This document shows, one piece after another, positions 14,073-20,827 of a stretch of 64,000 nt of DNA. The stretch comes from Halopelagius fulvigenes. Its GTDB lineage: Archaea; Halobacteriota; Halobacteria; Halobacteriales; Haloferacaceae. The notes under the pieces were generated by a model. The model was not told where the DNA came from. It saw only the letters and a list, made by a program, of their open reading frames with translations, and ran no database searches. The stretch spans positions 372,001 through 436,000 of the forward strand of contig NZ_JBHSXH010000015.1 in assembly GCF_042662625.1 (NCBI RefSeq), given 5' to 3'. Position 1 is the first letter of the stretch. Every line of letters begins with the position of its first letter. A program made the position numbers and the translations under genes.

Positions 14073-14774
14073 TTACGTGTCTGTTTCAGTCTGTTCGTCT
14101 GATTCAACCTGCTCGTCTCTTTCCTCAACCCCCTCTTCGCTTGATGCACCGGCGAGGACAGGTTGATCTCCTGTGATGAAGTCAGGCTTTTCTGGAGGAG
14201 AGTGGCATCGATTATGTTTTGCCTCCGAGAAAGGTACCCACCAGAAAAAGCCCGTTCGGGCGTCGATTTCGCTAAGGAGCTTCGTCCGGGCCATGATCGC
14301 CTGTTTTGAGTCGTGCTGAAGGTTGTGTATGGCAAGGTGTGATTTCGGGTGATCGGGGAAGTCTTCTGAAGCTGGGACTGGATCAGCCTCTACAAGCTCG
14401 TTATACCATTCTTGATCGTCAATGATCCTCTCGATATTTCGGTAATAGTCTGTCGCGTAATCAAGTTCGTCGCTTGATAGCAACCCAAGCTGAGAGTAGT
14501 GCTGGTCATACATCCGGGTGCTGAGATCTCGCTCAAGATTGCTCCGTTTACTGTCTGGCATAGATGCTAAAAAATCGAGATCTTCCTTTGATCTCTTTAT
14601 CTCTGCTCTTAGCGAGTTTCGAATCGATCGGCGTTTGACTGCATCTCGATAGTACTGAATCGTCCATGACGCAACAGCAGTTAGGATAGATCCGATGATT
14701 ATGAACCAAAGTTCGCTCGGCACCCATGAGACGAAATCCAAGAAAGGAGAGAAATCTCCAAGCATTGAGAGCAC
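14073..14774 (-). CDS. Membrane-anchored accessory protein in an AT-rich island
   Basis: 233 residues. The N-terminus carries one transmembrane helix (ELWFIIIGSILTAVASW, about 22-38) followed by a basic stretch (YYRDAVKRRSIRNSLRAEIKRS). A long, helical cytoplasmic domain follows (residues 55-175), then a Glu-rich tail. The composition is clearly lower in GC and less acidic than the neighbouring genes, and the intergenic DNA on its right is AT-rich. This looks like recently acquired cargo (a 'moron'). Single-TM proteins with helical effector domains are found among superinfection-exclusion and defence proteins, but no domain is recognised. Confidence 0.65.
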   Translation of the reverse strand: MLSMLGDFSPFLDFVSWVPSELWFIIIGSILTAVASWTIQYYRDAVKRRSIRNSLRAEIKRSKEDLDFLASMPDSKRSNLERDLSTRMYDQHYSQLGLLSSDELDYATDYYRNIERIIDDQEWYNELVEADPVPASEDFPDHPKSHLAIHNLQHDSKQAIMARTKLLSEIDARTGFFWWVPFSEAKHNRCHSPPEKPDFITGDQPVLAGASSEEGVEERDEQVESDEQTETDT

Positions 14775-14900
14775 CTTTCATCAGAAATGTATTCATTGAC
14801 CACACTTGAACCTGTCCAGTAATAATACTGACACTTTGTCGGATGAAATGGTTCGGCCGAAATGCAGTTTTGATTAATAAAATGACACAATCAACTGCTA
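14775..14900. other. AT-rich intergenic region upstream of the cargo gene
   Basis: 126 nt with much lower GC than the flanking viral DNA and several TAATA/TTAAT-like runs. It probably holds the promoter of the accessory gene. No gene is seen in it. Confidence 0.4.
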
Positions 14901-15251
14901 TCACCGTGGGTCAGTCGCGATGAAGTGCCGAATCTCCTCGATCTGCTGGGCCGACCACCGCCCGGACTCCCGCGCGGCGTCGGTGTTGATCGAGACGGGA
15001 TAGCCTGTCACCACCTCGCGTTCCTCGGTGTCGATGACGAGCCGGTACGTGACGCCGCCGAACGTCTCGCGAAGCCACCAGAGGTCCCGGCCCTGCTTCG
15101 TCACGACGCCGTTCTCGATGCAGCCGTTGATGATCTCGCCGTCGAGGTGCCGCTTCCGGTCCGAGTAGCGATCACCGAACCGCTCGCCGAAGTGAATCCC
15201 CGGACGGTACGCCGACGGCTCACGGGGCGTCGGGAGGTCATCTGCAGACAT
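14901..15251 (-). CDS. Hypothetical protein, possibly RelE/DUF4258-like fold
   Basis: 116 residues with an N-terminal disordered start and a core FGERFGDRYSDRKRHLDGEII. After it come a tryptophan-rich strand (GRDLWWLRETFGG), the strand VTYRLVIDTEEREVVTGYPV and a C-terminal helix. The H/R-rich helix followed by three strands is reminiscent of RelE/DUF4258-type RNA interferase or growth-control proteins. This is a fold guess only. It lies directly upstream of the AT-rich accessory gene. Confidence 0.55.
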   Translation of the reverse strand: MSADDLPTPREPSAYRPGIHFGERFGDRYSDRKRHLDGEIINGCIENGVVTKQGRDLWWLRETFGGVTYRLVIDTEEREVVTGYPVSINTDAARESGRWSAQQIEEIRHFIATDPR

Positions 15252-15254
15252 GGG

Positions 15255-15509
15255 TTACTCCTCGTCTGCGGCAGAGGCTCCCGAACGGACGAGCCGATCC
15301 AGTTCGTCCATCGTCTCCTCACAGTCTGGGCAGACGTCGTCGATAGACGCTCTCGGTACGCGCTCCCTGCACATCGGGCAGGTCGTCAAGTGTTCGCCGG
15401 CGGCGCGACAGATGCCGCAGTAGTCGGGGTCGGCACCGTGGCCGGCGAACCCTCCACAACACTGGCAGCGTGCCTCCCGAGCCGACTGTATGGGTTGGTC
15501 GTCCATCAT
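15255..15509 (-). CDS. Double zinc-ribbon protein
   Basis: 84 residues from ATG 15509 (the next codon is also ATG), overlapping the preceding gene's stop. It has eight or more cysteines: CQCC at 16-19, CGIC, CPMC and CPDC, spaced as two zinc ribbons, with a charged C-terminal tail. It is one of a train of tiny zinc proteins made in coupled translation, probably acting on viral transcription or replication. Confidence 0.65.
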   Translation of the reverse strand: MMDDQPIQSAREARCQCCGGFAGHGADPDYCGICRAAGEHLTTCPMCRERVPRASIDDVCPDCEETMDELDRLVRSGASAADEE

Positions 15510-15631
15510 GCGTCCTCGTCTTCGGGGCAGTTGCACTCGTTCGGACAGCACTCGTCCTCGCCGTCGGGCTCGGGTTCGTAGAACGCGCCGCAGTCCGGGC
15601 AGCGATGCGGCGTCGCAGGGCCGTTACTCAT
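15506..15631 (-). CDS. Zinc-ribbon microprotein (41 aa)
   Basis: 41 residues with CPDC near residue 12 and a second CCPNECNC cluster, giving a zinc-binding knuckle on a very acidic chain. The ATG is at 15631 inside the end of the previous gene, and its TGA overlaps the ATG of the next. The ATGA-type coupling and clustered cysteines support that it is a real gene despite its size. Confidence 0.55.
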   Translation of the reverse strand: MSNGPATPHRCPDCGAFYEPEPDGEDECCPNECNCPEDEDA

Positions 15632-15818
15632 GGTGATCGAGATTTAACCGGTGAGCGAGTGCGGCCGCGAACTCTTGCACCCCGTCGACGCGCCCCGCCG
15701 CGTACTGCGGGTCGTCGACATCGCGAACGTCCTCGGTGAGGGTCCGTTCGACGGCTTGGATATTCTCGTAGAGCGCGTTCCGCTCGGCTTTCGAAAGGTC
15801 GTCTGGTGAGTCAGTCAT
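15624..15818 (-). CDS. Small helical protein (64 aa)
   Basis: 64 residues, strongly acidic, predicted as two helices (LSKAERNALYENIQAVERTL and AGRVDGVQEFAAALAHRL). No motif is recognised. It overlaps both neighbours by 8 bases, which places it in the same translationally coupled train. Confidence 0.5.
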   Translation of the reverse strand: MTDSPDDLSKAERNALYENIQAVERTLTEDVRDVDDPQYAAGRVDGVQEFAAALAHRLNLDHHE

Positions 15819-15906
15819 CGAAAATCACCCATGCGAGATACCAGAGGGCGAGGCCGCCACACCCGATGGACGTGAGGGCGAAGAGATACCACGCCAGCCA
15901 GTCCAT
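15811..15906 (-). CDS. Single-span membrane microprotein (31 aa)
   Basis: 31 residues, MDWLAWYLFALTSIGCGG followed by another hydrophobic run and the end IFDD. It is almost entirely hydrophobic, enough for one transmembrane helix or a tight hairpin. It starts two bases after the preceding gene's stop and overlaps the next start by 8 bases. Microproteins like this are often missed in annotation. Confidence 0.45.
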   Translation of the reverse strand: MDWLAWYLFALTSIGCGGLALWYLAWVIFDD

Positions 15907-15908
15907 CG

Positions 15909-16478
15909 TCAGACGACCGCCGGTTCGAGATCGTCGTCGAACGCGTTCTCGTAGAACTCGGTGATCTTCTCACGAATCGCGTCGTCGACGGCGCCGTGGT
16001 CCTGCTCGGCGCTGGCGCAGATGGCTTCGGAGCCGAACTTCCCGCCGGGGAACTTCGCGATGGATCCGCAGAGCGGACAGCGTGGCGTGAAGTAGTCGAG
16101 CATCCAGCGGGCGGGGTAGCCCTTCGAGGCGAGGCGTTCCGCGAGCGCTAACCAGAGGAACGTATCGCGTGTGTGGTTGCGTTGGGCTTTGAGTTGCTTG
16201 ATAGCCGCCGCCGCAGCGCAGTCCATCTTCGGGTTCGGTTCGGCGAACTCCTGCCGGTGGACGCGTTTGAAGTAGCCGAGTAGCCCCGCGTCGGACGAAC
16301 TGAGTTCTCCGTTCGTGAGGGCGCCTTCCCGATTACTCCAGTCAGCGTCGATGGCCTCGTGCGGTTTCGGCGTCCGCAGCGGGACGAACACATGTTCGGG
16401 CGCTTCCGAGGGAGTTGTGAACGCACGGTTATCGAGTGGTACGCCTGTATCGGGGTCAAATGCACACGGTCCTTTCAT
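15909..16478 (-). CDS. Zinc-binding hypothetical protein (189 aa)
   Basis: Starts at ATG 16478 (MKGPCAFDPDTGVPL), preceded by a good promoter at 16575-16582 and a leader of about 70 nt. The central part is helical (ADWSNREGALTNGELSSSD, AAAAIKQLKAQRNHTRDTF). The C-terminal region has CPLCGS and a later single C/H pair (AICASAEQDHG), probably one zinc site. It may be the first gene of a small-protein operon reading to the left. I do not recognise its family. Confidence 0.65.
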   Translation of the reverse strand: MKGPCAFDPDTGVPLDNRAFTTPSEAPEHVFVPLRTPKPHEAIDADWSNREGALTNGELSSSDAGLLGYFKRVHRQEFAEPNPKMDCAAAAAIKQLKAQRNHTRDTFLWLALAERLASKGYPARWMLDYFTPRCPLCGSIAKFPGGKFGSEAICASAEQDHGAVDDAIREKITEFYENAFDDDLEPAVV

Positions 16479-16574
16479 GGGTGGAATGCAGAAGAATCGC
16501 GGAGCGGCGGCTGTTATCCGACATCCCTCATCCCCGCGATCACTGCGGGTCGGGGGCCGGAGCGAGTCTATCCA

Positions 16575-16582
16575 GTATATAC
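16575..16582 (-). promoter_or_regulatory. TATA box GTATATAC for the 15909-16478 gene
   Basis: Perfect 8-bp palindromic TATA element. It lies about 97 nt upstream of the ATG at 16478, so transcription would start near 16550 with a leader of about 70 nt. A neighbouring palindrome at 16611-16625 could bind a regulator. Confidence 0.45.
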
Positions 16583-16610
16583 GGCTTATGGCGGATAAAT
16601 CCGGAGATAG

Positions 16611-16625
16611 CACAGAAATTCTGTG
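16611..16625. promoter_or_regulatory. 15-bp perfect palindrome CACAGAAATTCTGTG
   Basis: CACAGAA-A-TTCTGTG, ending right at the stop codon of the winged-helix gene 16626-16865 and about 30 bp upstream of the TATA box 16575-16582. It is either an operator of the downstream promoter, perhaps bound by the adjacent wHTH protein, or a short transcription-end hairpin. Confidence 0.4.
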
Positions 16626-16865
16626 TTACTTTGGTGTCACAAAGAGACAGTGGCGTAAATCGTCGTGTCGATGGGTCCGTTCGAGATGCCCCCGGTCGAC
16701 TAACTCGCGGGTCGCGACGCGGACCGTCTCACCCGTGTACCCGAGCATCTCGACTAACTCCGACGTCGTGAGCGGGCCGTTGGCAGCGATCGTGTGATAG
16801 ATGTGTTTCGTTGCTGGCGATGCGTCACGGAGGTCGTCGGGGAGTTCAGGGAGGGATTCGCTCAT
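16626..16865 (-). CDS. Winged-helix transcription regulator (79 aa)
   Basis: 79 residues forming one wHTH domain. It starts with ATKHIYHTIAANGPLTTSELVEMLGYTGETVRVATREL, where the second helix-turn-helix is TSELVEML...TVRVATRELVDRG, followed by a wing HLERTHRHDDLRHCLFV. It sits between a zinc-ribbon gene and the palindrome 16611-16625, which could be its operator. It is MarR/ArsR-like in character. Probably a viral regulator. Confidence 0.75.
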   Translation of the reverse strand: MSESLPELPDDLRDASPATKHIYHTIAANGPLTTSELVEMLGYTGETVRVATRELVDRGHLERTHRHDDLRHCLFVTPK

Positions 16866-17053
16866 TCGTGCATCCTCAGTTCGTTCTGGTAGGTCTGTTC
16901 ACGAGGGCGATCCCACCGGCGTGTGAACGTCTTCGCACAGCGCTTGCACCGCCAAGAGCACTTGGCGCGGTTATTCGAGTTGACGAAGTGATGCGACCCA
17001 CAGTCCGGACACGGCGGTTCGTGCTCGGTGTCGGTTTGTGCCGACCCCATCAC
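16862..17053 (-). CDS. Zinc-ribbon protein (63 aa)
   Basis: 63 residues with CPDCGSHHFVNSNNRAKCSWRCKRCAKTF, a classical CxxC...CxxC zinc ribbon. It is similar to transposase-/helicase-associated ribbons (InsA-like) and ends in a basic stretch (TRRWDRPREQ). It overlaps the wHTH gene by four bases. Likely nucleic-acid binding. Confidence 0.65.
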   Translation of the reverse strand: MMGSAQTDTEHEPPCPDCGSHHFVNSNNRAKCSWRCKRCAKTFTRRWDRPREQTYQNELRMHE

Positions 17054-17241
17054 GCCTCACCTCCGAAGGCGTCGAGGCCGGTTTGATCCGTCGCGGCGTG
17101 GGGCCCGCGACCGGGGAGGTTGCTCGGGCGGAACTCGGCGAGGTAGTCCCAGCAGGGATAGCAGAGTCCCCAGAGCGAAACGCCGTAGAGTGGACGAGAC
17201 GATGCTGGTGAACCGCAGCGCTGGCATTCGGCCTCAGCCAT
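17050..17241 (-). CDS. Zinc-ribbon protein (63 aa)
   Basis: 63 residues starting MAEAECQRCGSP with a second pair LCYPC, making one four-cysteine zinc ribbon over a 25-residue core. The C-terminal part is glycine/proline-rich and probably flexible. It overlaps the flanking genes by 4 and 8 bases. Confidence 0.6.
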   Translation of the reverse strand: MAEAECQRCGSPASSRPLYGVSLWGLCYPCWDYLAEFRPSNLPGRGPHAATDQTGLDAFGGEA

Positions 17242-17497
17242 CGGCGGCCTCCCATCGTTCCGAGGGCGTCAGCGAGCGGATTGTCGGGGTCGTTGCATCA
17301 ACCCGGTACTCGTCGGCGCACGTCTCGCAGACGAACAGTTCGTCGATCGAGTCGAGATAGGCGTTCCCACCGAGGTTCCCGACGGCGACGTTCGCCGGCT
17401 TCGTACAGCCCTCGTAGGCCTCACATTCGATGCGGGCCTTCGAGAGACAATCGCCGTCGAGTGTTCGCTGGTGGACGGCGTCGGTGGGCTCACTCAT
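17234..17497 (-). CDS. Cysteine-rich small protein (87 aa)
   Basis: 87 residues with cysteines at C18, C25, C31 and the pair C57/C60 (FVCETCADEYRV). These suggest one zinc site formed between distant segments. The protein is otherwise acidic and mixed alpha/beta. It overlaps the 39-residue gene by 8 bases. Confidence 0.55.
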   Translation of the reverse strand: MSEPTDAVHQRTLDGDCLSKARIECEAYEGCTKPANVAVGNLGGNAYLDSIDELFVCETCADEYRVDATTPTIRSLTPSERWEAADG

Positions 17498-17609
17498 CGT
17501 CGGTCTCCATGTTCGCCAGCAGGTGGTCGGCTTCCGGCAGCGGTATCTTGAGTCGGCGGGCGAGGTGCCGGACCTGTTCGTCGTGCAGCGGGCGGGTCTG
17601 CTCGGTCAT
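17490..17609 (-). CDS. Microprotein directly downstream of MCM (39 aa)
   Basis: 39 residues (MTEQTRPLHDEQVRHLARRL...), one amphipathic helix with a basic face. Its ATG at 17609 overlaps the MCM stop codon (ATGA), so it must be translated together with MCM if at all. It may modulate the helicase, but this is only an inference from position. Confidence 0.45.
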   Translation of the reverse strand: MTEQTRPLHDEQVRHLARRLKIPLPEADHLLANMETDDE

Positions 17610-19729
17610 TGGCCGAACACCCGGACCGTCCCCTCGCCACCGGGGCGGTACGCCTCCCCCTTCTGACAGAGGACTTCGACTTCGTCTTTTGTCACGCGAG
17701 GCTTCAGGCCGAGTTGCTCCTCGGCCTCGCTGCAGAGTTCCCCGACCATGAGCGGCCCCTCGTCGCCCTGCAGTTCGATGATGAGTTGCCGAAGCGATTC
17801 CTTCCGTTCTTTCTGAGTCTTCGAGGTGCCCGTCTCGGTGATGTCCGCGTCGAACTCGTTGTCGTCGTTCGTCGCGAACTGCCGCATCGACGCACCGACG
17901 AGCCGTTGGGCGCGCTTGACGTCCTGTTCCTCGATGACGGGCGAGAGGCGGGCCCGCGCCGACGCCTCGGCGATACGGTGGACGTCCTGCAGTTTCCGGA
18001 ACGTCACCGGGACGGCCGCGTCGGGATCGTAACCGTTCGACGAGCGGAGCGTGACGAACTTCTCGCGGGCGTGCTCGCGCACGTCGTCGTCGCGGAACAC
18101 GGGCGTGTAGTTCGCTCGCGCGTACGCAATATACTTCCGCAGGAACTCGGTGTCGAGGGCGGGTTCGACCGCGGCGCGCTCATCGTCGCCGACGCTGTTC
18201 GTGTTGATCGAGAGGCGCTTGCCGATGTCTTTCGACGCCAGCATCGTATCCGAGATGCGCGTGTCACGCTCCTCGTCGGGTTCGTCCGTCAGTTTCCAGA
18301 TGAGGCCAAAGCGTGAGAGGAGCGCGCCGTCGATGTCGATCTGTTCGTGGGTTTCCTTATAGGGGTCCCACCGGCCGTCCTTCGGGTTCGCCGCGCCCAA
18401 CAGTGCCGTCTCGGAGGGCAGCGTCGTGTTGATGCCCGCTTTGTTGACGGGGATACGCTGCTGGGAGAGCGCCTTGTGCATCGACTTCACCGCGTCGGGC
18501 GAAATCTTGTCGAGTTCGTCGACGCAGGCGAGGCCTTTGTGCGCGTGGACGAGCGCCCCGGCCTCGAGCGTCCACTGTCCGTCGCCGAAGTCGTCGCGAA
18601 CAGCGGCGGCGGTCAACCCAGAGGCGGAGGCGCCGTGGCCCGAGACGGAGACCGATCGCGGCGCGATCGTCTCGGCGGCGTCCATCAGCAGGGATTTGCC
18701 CGTCGAGGGGTCGCCGATGAGGAGCTGGTGGTAGTCGCCCCGTTCGACCGTCCCGTCGGGCATCTCCACGCGCACGCCCGAGACGAGCTGCAGGAAGATG
18801 GCGAGTTTGATGTCGTCTTCCTCCTCGACCGTCGGCGCGATGGAGTCGACGGCCAGCTCGAAGATGTCGCCGTCGGTCTCCTCGCTGGCGATATCGCGGA
18901 TGCGTTCCTCCTCGGCGTCGGTGATTTCGATGTCCTCGAACTCCGCTTCTTTCGTCGTGATCGCGCGGCCGTCCAAGTAGGGGCGGAACTTCCCCGTCTT
19001 CGAGTTATTCGCCGTCTGCTGTTCGAGGTGGAGGATGCCCGCGACCGCCACCTTGTCCCCGGGCTCGATCTGTTTGACGAGGTCGTCTTCGAGGAACACG
19101 TCGATATGGCTGGTGTCGCCGCCTTTTGCCACCTCGGGCGGTTCCTCGATGCGGAGTTTCTGGGCGTCGATGAACGTCGAGTCGTCGAAATCGACGTCGA
19201 AGGGGCCCTGTCGTTCACAGCCCTGGCACTCGTGGGGTTCCTGAAACCCGCTGTCGGTCTGGGGGATGTACGTCGGCGTCCCGCAGCGCTGGCAGACGAA
19301 CGCCGCTTCGACGATACTCGAGTACGTCTCGGTCGCCTTCGCGACCTGCCCCTCGATGGCGACGTACTCGCCGGCGTGGTCGGTCGGGGAGAACCCACCG
19401 GGGTAGTAGGTGTGCTCCACCGGAAGGCCGGTGAGTCGAACCGTGGCTGCCGGAGTGTCAGTCCCTCCGCTGAGGTCGATGTCCGCCGGCAGGTCGTACA
19501 GCCGCAGCGCCTCGTCGGCGTACTCCCGTACCGTCTCGGGGTTGCCCACCCAGTCGTCCGCGAGGGCATGGTCGAACGTGAACAGGTCGTCGTAGGTGAT
19601 GTACAGCGACCGCTGCTCCGACGGGTAGCGTTGCGCGAGCGTGCCGATGGCGTCGCGGTAGTACTTCTCGAAGAACGCGAGGAACCGGTCGATGAGTCCC
19701 TCGGTTCCGGCGACGGCGGCGGTGCTCAC
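17606..19729 (-). CDS. mcm: Virus-encoded MCM replicative helicase
   Basis: 707 residues with a full MCM layout. An N-terminal helical A domain comes first. A zinc site follows with C146/C149 and C168/C171, then an OB region. The AAA+ part has Walker A GDPSTGKS (339-346), Walker B CVDELDK (402-408), sensor-1 region LLGAANPKDGRWDP and arginine finger SRFGLIWKL (472-480). A C-terminal winged helix ends the chain. The GTG start at 19729 is chosen because a strong Shine-Dalgarno GGGAGGTGA (19736-19744) lies six bases upstream. MCM forms the hexameric DNA-unwinding motor and implies virus-directed replication by the host machinery. The region upstream (19740-19971) is a candidate origin. Confidence 0.95.
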   Translation of the reverse strand: MSTAAVAGTEGLIDRFLAFFEKYYRDAIGTLAQRYPSEQRSLYITYDDLFTFDHALADDWVGNPETVREYADEALRLYDLPADIDLSGGTDTPAATVRLTGLPVEHTYYPGGFSPTDHAGEYVAIEGQVAKATETYSSIVEAAFVCQRCGTPTYIPQTDSGFQEPHECQGCERQGPFDVDFDDSTFIDAQKLRIEEPPEVAKGGDTSHIDVFLEDDLVKQIEPGDKVAVAGILHLEQQTANNSKTGKFRPYLDGRAITTKEAEFEDIEITDAEEERIRDIASEETDGDIFELAVDSIAPTVEEEDDIKLAIFLQLVSGVRVEMPDGTVERGDYHQLLIGDPSTGKSLLMDAAETIAPRSVSVSGHGASASGLTAAAVRDDFGDGQWTLEAGALVHAHKGLACVDELDKISPDAVKSMHKALSQQRIPVNKAGINTTLPSETALLGAANPKDGRWDPYKETHEQIDIDGALLSRFGLIWKLTDEPDEERDTRISDTMLASKDIGKRLSINTNSVGDDERAAVEPALDTEFLRKYIAYARANYTPVFRDDDVREHAREKFVTLRSSNGYDPDAAVPVTFRKLQDVHRIAEASARARLSPVIEEQDVKRAQRLVGASMRQFATNDDNEFDADITETGTSKTQKERKESLRQLIIELQGDEGPLMVGELCSEAEEQLGLKPRVTKDEVEVLCQKGEAYRPGGEGTVRVFGQ

Positions 19730-19739
19730 GCCGCGTCAC

Positions 19740-19971
19740 CTCCCGGCCCGGTGTGTAATCTACACAACACCGAAACAGGTGTGTGTACGGCGGTTGATGC
19801 GAGCTGTGCGAGCGTTGTGCGAGCGTAGTGTTGACTAATCGACATTTGCTTTCGTTTCGTGTTCCGCGTAACTTTCACCTAATCCAAGCGAGGTTGCTGA
19901 GTGCGTGGGTCACGGCGGGGGCTTGCCTGCCTCGCGTGTTGTGTAAAGTATACACCTCGACTCCGGTGTGT
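19740..19971. promoter_or_regulatory. Repeat-rich region upstream of MCM: promoter and candidate viral origin
   Basis: 232 nt without a gene. It holds an inverted repeat TGTGTA-atc-TACACA (19752-19766) and a related 15-mer (19940-19954, same first seven bases, 12 of 15 identical). It also has two tandem copies of the 11-mer TGTGCGAGCGT (19805-19826). The first inverted repeat is just upstream of the MCM Shine-Dalgarno. Such repeats beside a replicative helicase gene are common at viral origins and autoregulated promoters. Which role applies is inference. Confidence 0.45.
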
Positions 19972-20475
19972 TCACGCCGTGGTCACCTCCAGCTCGTGGC
20001 CGGCGACCATCTCGGGGAGATCGCCGTTCCGGAGGTCGAGGACGAGACGCGTGTTGTCCGAACTCGAGCGCGGCTCTTTCTGCTTCCAGAGGACGTTCGG
20101 GTTGCCGACCAACTCGACGACGTCGTCCATGAACCCGTACGTGTTCGTCCGGTCGATCGAGCCGCCGAGGGCGTTGACGATGCCCGTGGCGTCGAGTTCA
20201 CTCCGCGCCGGTTGGGAGTCGGGACGACCGCCGGCACGGCGACCGAGCGTGTTGATGACCTCGACGGCGCGCTTTTCGGTCGTCGTCGCGCCGTTCTTGC
20301 GCACGGTCTGGACGAGGTCCGCGCCGCGGCGAAGCGCGTCGTTCTCGGCTTCGAGGTCCTCGACGCGGTCCTCTAACTCGTCGATGCGCTGAAGGGCGGT
20401 CTGGTGCTGTTTGAGCAGGCCCTGGAAGTCGCTCTTCAGTTGGTTCACCTCCGAGCGAAGCTCCTCGTCGGTCAT
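19972..20475 (-). CDS. Coiled-coil protein with C-terminal globular domain
   Basis: 167 residues. Residues 1-50 form a coiled coil with heptads (SEVNQLKSDFQGLLKQHQTAL, IDELEDRVEDLEAENDALRR). The C-terminal half contains a helix-turn-helix-like segment (TEKRAVEVINTLGRRAGGRP, ATGIVNALGGSIDRTNTYGFM) and ends in a strand-rich stretch. This suggests a dimeric DNA-binding protein, possibly a viral regulator. Start at ATG 20475 with Shine-Dalgarno GGAGGT (20484-20489) eight bases upstream. It is divergent from the winged-helix gene at 20594, sharing the operator region. Confidence 0.7.
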   Translation of the reverse strand: MTDEELRSEVNQLKSDFQGLLKQHQTALQRIDELEDRVEDLEAENDALRRGADLVQTVRKNGATTTEKRAVEVINTLGRRAGGRPDSQPARSELDATGIVNALGGSIDRTNTYGFMDDVVELVGNPNVLWKQKEPRSSSDNTRLVLDLRNGDLPEMVAGHELEVTTA

Positions 20476-20528
20476 CGGACGATACCTCCGGTGGATTGAT
20501 GGTGGCTAAATTTCATGCTCATACTGTA

Positions 20529-20600
20529 TTCCCAGTTGGGAAACAGCTTAATGCTTTCCCAGTTGGGAATAGACGGAGAGGGAATTTTCCCACATGGGCA
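20529..20600. promoter_or_regulatory. Three palindromic operators in a divergent promoter region
   Basis: Three 14-bp sites follow the pattern TTCCCA-NN-TGGGAA. Two are perfect (20529-20542 and 20556-20569, each TTCCCAGTTGGGAA) and one has two changes (20587-20600). Spacing is 27 and 31 bp. A TATA-like CTTAATGC lies between the first two and the third overlaps the start codon at 20594. A dimeric repressor bound here would control the winged-helix gene and, across the divergent region, the 19972-20475 gene. This resembles a viral genetic switch. Confidence 0.65.
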
Positions 20601-20818
20601 AGATTCATGCAGCCTGCAGCCGAACGAATCATCCAATGGAGAAGCGGCTCCTCGACGAGATGGACATCTGCGAGCCGTATACGGCGAGTGAACTCGCCGA
20701 GACGCTTGATGCGGAACGTCGGACGGTCCACAACTACCTCGAAGCCCTCGCTGAGGAGGACAAGATTCATCGTAAGAAGCACACGTCGCGCCACGTCTCG
20801 TGGTGGCGAACCGAGTAA
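20594..20818 (+). CDS. Winged-helix regulator on the opposite strand (candidate switch repressor)
   Basis: 74 residues if started at ATG 20594, or 60 from ATG 20636. It contains a helix-turn-helix (ASELAETLDAERRTVHNYLEAL) and a basic wing (KIHRKKHTSRHVSWWRTE). It is the only plus-strand gene of the visible provirus and is preceded by three palindromic operators, the third overlapping the first possible start. It is a good candidate for an autoregulated repressor that maintains the provirus. That it binds these sites itself is inference. Confidence 0.75.
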   Translation: MGKIHAACSRTNHPMEKRLLDEMDICEPYTASELAETLDAERRTVHNYLEALAEEDKIHRKKHTSRHVSWWRTE

Positions 20819-20827
20819 CGCTGGTTC

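Noticed and set aside
18347..19828. 493-codon plus-strand frame over the MCM gene
   Set aside because: Antisense shadow; MCM motifs on the minus strand are complete and decisive.
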